A DNA stretch of 10,578 nucleotides, from NCBI GenBank assembly GCA_910579285.1, contig CAJTTT010000034.1, positions 15,551 to 26,128 on the forward strand, written 5' to 3'. The first letter of the stretch is position 1. Every line of letters starts with the position of its first letter. The notes under the pieces were generated by a model. That model was not told where the DNA came from. It searched no databases and saw only the letters and a program-made list of their open reading frames with translations. Below are positions 5,871 to 10,578 of the stretch, piece after piece. Origin of the DNA: an uncultured Lachnospiraceae bacterium. GTDB lineage: Bacteria > Bacillota > Clostridia > Lachnospirales > Lachnospiraceae. A program made the position numbers and the translations under genes.

Positions 5871-7532
5871 GTGGAATCCAAAAACTTTATCGAGCAGATC
5901 ATAGATAAGGATCTTGTAGAGGGTGTTTATGACACCGTGCATACCAGATTTCCGCCTGAACCGAACGGTTATCTGCATATCGGACATGCCAAGAGCATAT
6001 TGCTTAATTACGGGCTGGCATCCAAGTATGGCGGAAAGTTCAATATGCGTTTTGACGATACGAACCCGACCAAGGAGAAGAGCGAGTTCGTGGAGTCGAT
6101 CAAGGCGGATGTGAAGTGGCTGGGAGCGGATTATGAAGACCGTCTTTTCTTTGCCTCCGACTATTTTGAGCAGATGTACGAGGGCGCCATTAAGCTGATT
6201 AAAAAGGGCAGGGCCTATGTGTCGGATCTCACGGCGGATGAGATGCGTGAGTATCGTGGGACGCTGACGGAACCCGGAAAGGATGATCCGAACAGAAATC
6301 GCAGTGTGGAGGAGAACCTGCGGCTTTTTGAGGAGATGAAGGAAGGAAAATATGCGGACGGAGAGAAGACGCTCCGCGCCAAGATCGACATGTCCTCGCC
6401 AAATATCAACATGCGTGATCCGATCCTGTACCGTGTGGCACATTTGTCCCACCAGAATACAGGAGATAAATGGTGTATTTATCCGATGTATGATTATGCA
6501 CATCCCATAGAGGATGCGATCGAGGGAATCACCCATTCTATCTGTACGCTGGAATTTGAGGATCACAGACCTCTTTATAACTGGGTGGTGGAGGAGCTGG
6601 AATATCCGCACCCGCCGAAACAGATCGAATTTGCAAAAATGTATTTGACCAATGTGGTCACAGGCAAGAGATATATTAAGAAGCTGGTGGAGGATGGTAT
6701 CGTGGACGGCTGGGACGATCCAAGGCTCGTGTCCATCGCCGCACTCAGAAGAAGAGGGTTCACCCCGGAGTCGATCCGGCTCTTTGTGGAACTTTGCGGT
6801 GTATCAAAGGCCAATTCCTCAGCAGAGTATTCTATGTTAGAGTATTGTATCAGAGAGGATCTGAAGATGAAGCGGCCCCGGATTATGGCTGTGACGGATC
6901 CTGTCAAGCTGGTCATAGACAATTACCCGGAGGGGGAGACTGAGTGGCTGCCCGTTGTGAATAATCCAGAAAATGAATCTCTTGGTTCCAGGGAAGTGCC
7001 CTTTAGCAGGGAGCTTTACATTGAGAGGGAAGACTTCATGGAGGAGCCGCCGAAGAAATATTTCCGCCTTTTCCCGGGAAATGAGGTTCGGCTCATGGGC
7101 GCATACTTTGTGAAGTGCGTGGACTACGAGAAGGACGAAGAAGGAAATGTGATGGTGGTACACTGCACTTATGATCCGGCGTCCAGAGGGGGAAACAGCC
7201 CGGATGGCCGCAAGGTGAAAGGAACGATCCACTGGGTATCCGCGGCAGAGTCCGTAAAAGCGGAAGTCCGTCTCTATGAAAATATCATTGATGAGGAGAA
7301 GGGCGTTTACAATGAGGACGGGAGCTTAAACCTGAATCCCAATTCCCTGACCGTTTTAAAGGAGTGCCGGATTGAGCCATCGGTGAAGGATGCAAAGCCA
7401 TATGAGAGCTTCCAGTTCGTCAGACAGGGATTTTTCAGCGTAGATTGCAAGGATTCCATGCCGGAAAGACTTGTTTTTAACAGAATTGTATCTCTTAAGA
7501 GCTCCTACGTCTTGCCGAAACAGGAGAATTAG
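5871..7532 (+). CDS. glnS: Glutaminyl-tRNA synthetase
   Basis: A class I aminoacyl-tRNA synthetase that charges tRNA-Gln with glutamine using ATP, in the cytoplasm. The ATP-binding signature PEPNGYLHIGHA includes HIGH at 36-39. FDDTNPTKE (61-69) is the GlnRS version of a motif that differs in GluRS. The stretch EYRGTLTEPG followed by RNRSVEENLRLFEEM, LRAKIDM and WDDPRLVSIAALRRRGF is also GlnRS-specific. The KMSKS loop position reads VVTGKRYIKKL, with VTGKR at 263-267, a divergent version of the usual MSKRK. The C-terminal part (about 330-553) matches the anticodon-binding beta-barrels. The length of 553 residues is nearly the E. coli length (554). I chose GTG 5871, with AGGAGG at 5857-5862 and 8 bases of spacing; an upstream in-frame GTG at 5832 lies inside the terminator stem. 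Many Firmicutes lack GlnRS and amidate Glu-tRNA-Gln instead, so its presence is notable. Confidence 0.96.
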   Translation: MESKNFIEQIIDKDLVEGVYDTVHTRFPPEPNGYLHIGHAKSILLNYGLASKYGGKFNMRFDDTNPTKEKSEFVESIKADVKWLGADYEDRLFFASDYFEQMYEGAIKLIKKGRAYVSDLTADEMREYRGTLTEPGKDDPNRNRSVEENLRLFEEMKEGKYADGEKTLRAKIDMSSPNINMRDPILYRVAHLSHQNTGDKWCIYPMYDYAHPIEDAIEGITHSICTLEFEDHRPLYNWVVEELEYPHPPKQIEFAKMYLTNVVTGKRYIKKLVEDGIVDGWDDPRLVSIAALRRRGFTPESIRLFVELCGVSKANSSAEYSMLEYCIREDLKMKRPRIMAVTDPVKLVIDNYPEGETEWLPVVNNPENESLGSREVPFSRELYIEREDFMEEPPKKYFRLFPGNEVRLMGAYFVKCVDYEKDEEGNVMVVHCTYDPASRGGNSPDGRKVKGTIHWVSAAESVKAEVRLYENIIDEEKGVYNEDGSLNLNPNSLTVLKECRIEPSVKDAKPYESFQFVRQGFFSVDCKDSMPERLVFNRIVSLKSSYVLPKQEN

Positions 7533-7555
7533 GGTAAAATATACACGAACGCAAT

Positions 7556-7661
7556 GAGCAGTGCGCAGACAGAGGATGAACAGGGCGGGGAGCTTGCTCA
7601 CCGAAGTGTTTATCCGAATGGATGCATAGGGCGAAAGCCCGTGAGCCGAGCGAGCACTGCG
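7556..7661. repeat. Structured palindromic intergenic element downstream of glnS
   Basis: The gap between glnS and the next gene (7533-7696) has no gene but is highly structured. The outer stem is GCAGTGC (7558-7564) with GCACTGC (7654-7660); the inner stem is GCTCAC (7596-7601) with GTGAGC (7641-7646). Inside are ATCC-GAAT-GGAT (7612-7623) and GGGC-GAAA-GCCC (7629-7640) with a GNRA tetraloop. The 16-mer at 7560-7575 matches 884-899 in front of etfA with one mismatch, and the two-hairpin layout resembles 800-864. These features suggest a dispersed REP-like or structured-RNA element of this genome. It is not a classical terminator, because no T-tract follows. Confidence 0.6.
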
Positions 7662-7696
7662 GAACATATATAAAATAATTCGGGGAGGAAAAACAA

Positions 7697-8569
7697 ATGG
7701 CAGGACTGTTGTCGGGGTTAGAGCAGTTTGGATTGAGTAATCTGGAGAGTATGGATCTCTATGAGTCGCCTAAGAAGGCGGAAGAGGGTGGCGGAGAAGG
7801 CGGTGGCCAGGCTGCGCACACGGTACAGGAGCAGGATTTCCTTTTTGATAAATCTTTTACCTGTCCTCTTTGTGACAGAGAATTTAAGGCGAGAACCGTG
7901 AAGATCGGTAAGGCGAAGCTTGCGGGCAGCGATTTGGATCTGCGTCCCAGATATGAGCAGATTGATCTTTTAAAGTATGACGTGATTATGTGCCCGTCCT
8001 GCGGCTATGCGTCTTTGAGCAGATTTTTCAAGTATTTGACGTCTCCGCAGGCGAAAAATATCCAGAAGGCAATTTCGGCCAATTTTAAGCCGCAGAAAGA
8101 GACAGCCGAGACTTATACTTACGATGAGGCGCTGGAGCGTTACAAGATGGCTCTGGCAAACGCGATCGTTAAGCAGACGAAAGCCAGCGAGAAGGCTTAT
8201 ATCTGCCTGAAGACGGCCTGGCTTTTGAGAGGACAGATGGAACATCTGGATCCCGCAGAGGAAGGCTATGAGGAGAAGAAGAAACAGTGCCAGGCTGAGG
8301 AAGATGAGTTTTTGAGAAACGCGCTGGAAGGTTTTCTGGCGGCTAGACAGGCAGAGAGTTTCCCTATGTGTGGTATGGATGAGCCCACGGTGGATTTCCT
8401 CATTTCCGTGACGGCGATGCGCTTTGAGCAGTATGATGTGGCGAGCCGCCTGATTACGAACCTTGTCACTTCCAAGACCGCAAATCCCCGTATGAAGGAT
8501 AAGGCCAGGGATGTGAAAGAAATGCTGATGAAGAAGATTAAGGAGAAGAATGCCGCATCCAGAAAATAA
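7697..8569 (+). CDS. DUF2225-family zinc-knuckle protein
   Basis: A 290-residue cytoplasmic protein that matches my knowledge of the DUF2225 family of Firmicutes. Two Cys pairs, CPLC (Cys56, Cys59) and CPSCGY (Cys99, Cys102), probably bind one zinc ion. A helical region (about 140-285) resembles TPR-like repeats and contains a run EEKKKQCQAEEDEFLRNALE. It ends in a basic tail, KKIKEKNAASRK. Before the first Cys pair is a Gly/Glu-rich linker (EEGGGEGGGQ, 29-38). There is no signal peptide or membrane segment. The start ATG 7697 has GGGGAGG (7682-7688) 8 bases upstream. The biochemical role of the family is not established as far as I know. It follows glnS after the structured element at 7556-7661 and is closed by the terminator at 8621-8660. 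Confidence 0.85.
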   Translation: MAGLLSGLEQFGLSNLESMDLYESPKKAEEGGGEGGGQAAHTVQEQDFLFDKSFTCPLCDREFKARTVKIGKAKLAGSDLDLRPRYEQIDLLKYDVIMCPSCGYASLSRFFKYLTSPQAKNIQKAISANFKPQKETAETYTYDEALERYKMALANAIVKQTKASEKAYICLKTAWLLRGQMEHLDPAEEGYEEKKKQCQAEEDEFLRNALEGFLAARQAESFPMCGMDEPTVDFLISVTAMRFEQYDVASRLITNLVTSKTANPRMKDKARDVKEMLMKKIKEKNAASRK

Positions 8570-8620
8570 TTGGGCGGCAGAGCGGGAGTAAACGTTCCCG
8601 GGCATAAAGAGACATGAAAA

Positions 8621-8660
8621 GGCGGAGCCGGTTAACCGGCCCCGCCGCTTTTTTCTTTTT
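8621..8660 (+). terminator. Rho-independent terminator after the DUF2225 gene
   Basis: The stem GGCGG-A-GCCGG pairs with CCGGC-C-CCGCC (8621-8646, one A/C mismatch) around the loop TTAA, followed by a T-rich tract to 8660. It lies between convergent genes and may slow the - strand tetR transcript too, since an AAAA run flanks its other side (8617-8620). A weaker hairpin, CGGGA/TCCCG, lies at about 8583-8600. Confidence 0.9.
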
Positions 8661-8672
8661 ACCGTTTCGCTG

Positions 8673-9278
8673 TCAGCCGTGGTAAGAAAGCGCTTTCAGC
8701 ATATTCAGATAGGAACAGGATTCCTCGTAAAGCATATCGGGGTGGAACGATGAGTCCTGAAAACGGGCATTCATCAGACCTTCCAGCGTGTAATTCACCA
8801 TCTGATCCAGCTTTTCATAGTCCACTTCGCTCTTAAACAGGGAGCGGTCGCTCTGATTTTTCAGCACAGCCTTCATATCGCTCAGAACATTCTTCTGGCG
8901 CTCAATGGCCATAAGAGCCTCACTCACGTTCTCAAAACGGCAGCGGTCAAGGAACTGCTGCATGTAAGGATAGTTCTTGAGAACCTGCATTTTGGCATAC
9001 TCCATCTGACGGCGTATTTCAAAATAATCCCGCTCTGTGGAAGAAACACCGCCCGTCAGTTCAAGTTTCATAAAACGTACACTGTAGTCATAAAGAAAAC
9101 TATAGAGGCCGAGTTTGCTCCCGAAATAGTGAAATAAGAGACCTTTGCTGATGCCTGCTTCCCCTACAATATCGTCTGTACTGGCATGCTTATAGCCTCC
9201 AATAGAAAATACCTTCAAAGAGGCATTGATCATGCGGTCCTGTTTTTCCTTCTTCAAATCAAAAAATTTTTCGTTCAT
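8673..9278 (-). CDS. TetR/AcrR-family transcriptional regulator
   Basis: A 201-residue DNA-binding repressor-type protein. The N-terminal helix-turn-helix covers about residues 12-57: it includes MINASLKVFSIGGYKHASTDDI and then AGISKGLLFHYFGSK (41-55), the classical TetR recognition segment. The C-terminal two thirds is a helical ligand-binding and dimerisation domain, typically variable, so the ligand cannot be predicted. The ATG at 9276-9278 is preceded by GGGGAAGG on the - strand. The promoter TTGAAT-17-TATAGT and a dyad over the start point (9301-9317) suggest autorepression. No efflux pump or other usual TetR target is in the window; the divergent neighbour at 9518 encodes a small acidic membrane protein whose promoter is some 130 bases from the dyad. 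Confidence 0.93.
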   Translation of the reverse strand: MNEKFFDLKKEKQDRMINASLKVFSIGGYKHASTDDIVGEAGISKGLLFHYFGSKLGLYSFLYDYSVRFMKLELTGGVSSTERDYFEIRRQMEYAKMQVLKNYPYMQQFLDRCRFENVSEALMAIERQKNVLSDMKAVLKNQSDRSLFKSEVDYEKLDQMVNYTLEGLMNARFQDSSFHPDMLYEESCSYLNMLKALSYHG

Positions 9279-9300
9279 ACCTTCCCCGATTCTACATAAA

Positions 9301-9351
9301 TTGACCTTTTTGGTCGACTATAACTATAGCACAAGACTGCACGGGATTCAA
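9301..9351 (-). promoter_or_regulatory. tetR promoter with a dyad operator
   Basis: On the - strand, TTGAAT (9351-9346) and TATAGT (9328-9323) are separated by exactly 17 bases. Downstream, over the expected start point, lies TTGACC-TTTTT-GGTCGA (9301-9317), an inverted repeat with one mismatch that resembles operators of many TetR proteins. A second perfect small dyad, CTATA-AC-TATAG (9318-9329), overlaps the -10 box. Binding there would block transcription, i.e. autoregulation (inference). Confidence 0.7.
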
Positions 9352-9517
9352 TGACCTGTGAAAAACTAGTTTCAAGAAAATTTCAGGCCACAACATCTTG
9401 TACCTAAAAAGCAGTTTCAACAAAGTTTTCTCTTTTTTTATACATATTCTCTTTTCATTTTCACAAAATAGTATTAATATAATAAATAGGAACTGATACG
9501 GTGAAAGGAGAACACTG
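9352..9517 (+). promoter_or_regulatory. Promoter region of the small acidic membrane protein gene
   Basis: This AT-rich spacer contains a perfect -10 box TATAAT at 9478-9483. A -35 box is not clear; TTCATT or TCATTT around 9454-9460 is the best placed. The ribosome binding site AAAGGAG is at about 9503-9509. I see no gene and no other strong structure here. Confidence 0.5.
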
Positions 9518-9865
9518 ATGGCAAAAAAATTCGGTAAGGTATTGATGATGACAGCGGCTCTTGGCGCCGTAGCGGCAGGTGCGTACTATTACATGAAGGG
9601 CAGAGACGCACTGATGGATGATGATTTCGATGATGACGAGGATTTTGACAATTTTGATGATGATCTGGAAGACAGCGACACAGATCGGAACTATGTGGAT
9701 CTTGACCTCGGAAAGACGGAAGAGAGCGGCGTGAAAGAGGAGTTCAAAGAAGGCATTCAGGCTGCGAAGGCAGAGACCACGGATAAGGTGCTCGGGAGTG
9801 TGAAGAAGGTAGAAGAGTTTTTCGATGACGATGATGAGAGCGATGGCTCTATGGATGCAATGTAA
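9518..9865 (+). CDS. Small acidic protein with an N-terminal membrane segment
   Basis: A 115-residue protein of unknown function. Residues 1-7 are basic (MAKKFGK), followed by a hydrophobic segment with many Ala and Gly (about 8-26), which may be an uncleaved anchor. After KGRD comes an extremely acidic stretch: 34-53 is almost all Asp, Glu and Phe. A more mixed, helical section follows (about 66-100, with KEEFKEGIQAAKAETTDKVL), then a second Asp run (103-106) and the tail GSMDAM. The layout recalls YtxH-like or cell-envelope stress proteins only in general shape; I do not assign it. The start ATG 9518 has a clear AAAGGAG about 8 bases upstream. It is divergent from tetR. The Asp clusters could bind divalent cations (inference). 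Confidence 0.78.
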   Translation: MAKKFGKVLMMTAALGAVAAGAYYYMKGRDALMDDDFDDDEDFDNFDDDLEDSDTDRNYVDLDLGKTEESGVKEEFKEGIQAAKAETTDKVLGSVKKVEEFFDDDDESDGSMDAM

Positions 9866-9919
9866 TAGCCACATAGAAAAAACAAGCGCTCCCGTTAGGG
9901 CGGCACTCATAAGATAGTA

Positions 9920-10192
9920 TCAGAAATTTTTCGGGAAACGGCGTAGCTTGCAGGCTATGCCGTTTCTTCGTTTTGCAATCTGATTGATGTTCACGCCGAT
10001 TTTCTGAAGCTGCGCCGTATGCCCTTTGACTTCCTGCAAATCAAGCGTGATGATGTACCCGTCAATGAGCTTTTTCCGAGCGTGGGCGGAGAGATTGAGC
10101 GTCGGTATCTGCTGCATTTCTTCTTCCATCAATGCCCGTTCTTCCTCTGTTACCCGAATAATGATTTGCCCGTTTCGTTTCCTGTTTTCCAT
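9920..10192 (-). CDS. mobC: MobC-like plasmid/ICE mobilisation protein, apparently C-terminally truncated
   Basis: MobC-type proteins help the relaxase open DNA at oriT of mobilisable plasmids and integrative conjugative elements. The first 75 residues fit the family: MENRKRNGQIIIRVTEEE, then LSAHARKKLIDGYII and the hallmark QKIGVNINQIAKR (63-75). Family members continue for about 30-40 more residues after this point, usually with a helix such as an ...IWxxxR... segment. Here the sequence changes to RNGIACKLRRFPKNF and stops at 90 residues. The foreign tail is encoded by a 13-bp hairpin (9935-9966). The start ATG (10190-10192) has AAAGGG 8 bases upstream. The relaxase gene that normally follows mobC is absent; the next gene downstream (9518) points the other way and is unrelated. 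I read this as a remnant at the edge of a mobile element. Confidence 0.75.
   Translation of the reverse strand: MENRKRNGQIIIRVTEEERALMEEEMQQIPTLNLSAHARKKLIDGYIITLDLQEVKGHTAQLQKIGVNINQIAKRRNGIACKLRRFPKNF
9935..9966. repeat. 13-bp hairpin at the broken end of mobC
   Basis: GAAACGGCGTAGC (9935-9947) pairs with GCTATGCCGTTTC (9954-9966) around the loop TTGCAG, with one G:U pair. On the + strand it is followed by TTCGTTTTG, so it could act as a weak terminator for the gene at 9518-9865. It is placed exactly where mobC similarity ends, so it may instead be the subterminal hairpin of an inserted element. Confidence 0.6.
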
Positions 10193-10345
10193 GAGTAGAT
10201 CCCTTTCGCTGACCAGACGTTTGCAAGCGGTTTTTCTACCCGCTTTGTGATAAATTTTCTTTCACTATCTACTACACCAGACAAGGCGATTTTGACGAAG
10301 ATTTTAGAGTTCCATATTTTTCATTGCGCTATATCAAAGTCTCGA
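10193..10345. other. AT-rich spacer between divergent mobC and the winged-helix gene; possible oriT
   Basis: I see no gene. An inverted repeat AAGCGG (10225-10230) / CCGCTT (10240-10245) has a 9-base loop, and the near-palindrome CGTTTGCAAGCG overlaps its left arm. In mobilisable elements the oriT commonly lies directly upstream of mobC, so this is the natural place to look, but I recognise no known nick sequence. Confidence 0.3.
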
Positions 10346-10374
10346 TTGACTTTTTAGTATCAAAATGATAATAT
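10346..10374 (+). promoter_or_regulatory. Promoter and palindromic operator of the winged-helix gene
   Basis: TTGACT (10346-10351) and TAATAT (10369-10374) are 17 bases apart. The spacer contains the perfect palindrome TATCA-AAA-TGATA (10358-10370), overlapping the -10 box. Copies of TATATCAA(A/C)G flank it at 10330-10339 and 10380-10389. This layout suggests autoregulation by the gene product (inference). Confidence 0.6.
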
Positions 10375-10403
10375 TTTCATATATCAACGCAGGAGGGTGA
10401 AAG

Positions 10404-10578
10404 ATGACAGGTAGGCTTATGGAGTGCATTACAAATCCGGTGAAATGTAAGTTACTGCTTGAAATACATTCACAGGGGAAAGCAACTGCGAAACAGTTAG
10501 CCGATATTTATACCGACATTCCCCAGGCTACCTTATACCGGCATCTCAAAAAAATGTTAAGCGACGGTATTTTACAGG
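10404..10578 (+). CDS. Winged helix-turn-helix (ArsR-like) regulator, 3' end beyond the window
   Basis: Only the first 58 residues are visible; the frame is still open at the window end. It starts at ATG 10404, with AGGAGGG (10391-10397) 6 bases upstream. The sequence MTGRLMECITNPVKCKLLLE followed by GKATAKQLADIY and IPQATLYRHLKKMLSDGIL is a winged-helix DNA-binding fold: the stretch TAKQLA to TLYRHLKKM is the helix-turn-helix, and DGIL leads into the wing. It resembles ArsR/HTH_20-type regulators common in Firmicutes. The promoter region carries a palindrome that could be its own operator. It lies next to mobC and so may belong to the accessory element rather than to the chromosome core. Confidence 0.8.
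   Translation, partial: MTGRLMECITNPVKCKLLLEIHSQGKATAKQLADIYTDIPQATLYRHLKKMLSDGILQ

Noticed and set aside
5628..6611. 327-codon open frame on the - strand across the microgene and glnS
   Set aside because: It is antisense to glnS and runs through the terminator hairpin; the translation is low-complexity with no recognisable domain.
7356..7667. 103-codon - strand frame reading through the structured element
   Set aside because: Its first third is the translated inverted repeat and the rest is antisense to glnS. Such frames from repeats are often annotated by mistake.
10193..10345. Definite oriT upstream of mobC
   Set aside because: The position is right, but I could not identify a known nick site, so it is kept only as a possibility.
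1..10578. CRISPR array, tRNA or rRNA genes
   Set aside because: No regularly spaced direct repeats, and no cloverleaf or rRNA-like sequence was seen on either strand.

Overview
The window looks like the chromosome of an anaerobic, gut-type Clostridia member, most likely Lachnospiraceae. The reasons are an EtfB/EtfA pair of the type found beside acyl-CoA dehydrogenases in butyrate-type metabolism, a bacterial GlnRS close to the E. coli length, a DUF2225 zinc-knuckle protein, strong AGGAGG-type ribosome binding sites, and Gram-positive-style promoters and terminators. This placement is inferred from gene content only.

Layout. (1) 1-2099: the 3' part of etfB, an unusually long and structured 184-base gap, complete etfA, a hairpin-rich 3' UTR and a strong terminator. 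(2) 2100-5587: a probable three-gene unit on the + strand: a 508-residue membrane-anchored protein of unknown function, a 74-residue protein with a His/Cys cluster, and a DHH/DHHA1 phosphoesterase with an extra C-terminal region of about 185 residues. (3) 5588-5849: a self-contained microgene with its own promoter, a perfect ribosome binding site, a 38-residue single-span hydrophobic protein and a 14-bp terminator hairpin. (4) 5850-8660: glnS starting at GTG 5871, a second structured intergenic element, the DUF2225 gene and a strong terminator. (5) 8673-9351: a TetR-family regulator on the - strand, with a readable promoter and a dyad operator over its start site. (6) 9352-9865: a divergent gene for a small, very acidic protein with one N-terminal membrane segment. 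(7) about 9866-10578: the edge of a mobile-element region. It holds a MobC-like mobilisation gene (- strand) whose conserved sequence stops early and runs into a hairpin-forming tail, an AT-rich spacer, and the start of a winged-helix regulator (+ strand) that leaves the window.

How it fits together. Regions 1-6 read as ordinary chromosomal genes: electron transfer, translation, nucleotide or oligonucleotide phosphoester hydrolysis and small envelope proteins. Region 7 is accessory DNA with no relaxase on the side where one is expected, so it looks like a broken or rearranged mobilisable element.

The most interesting signals are two intergenic blocks (724-864 and 7558-7660) that share an architecture (an enclosing stem, a short hairpin, then a GNRA-tetraloop hairpin) and a nearly identical 16-mer. 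They suggest a dispersed structured element. I did not find a clear new defence or biosynthetic system; the most promising undescribed items are this repeat family, the 38-residue microgene and the truncated mobC junction.
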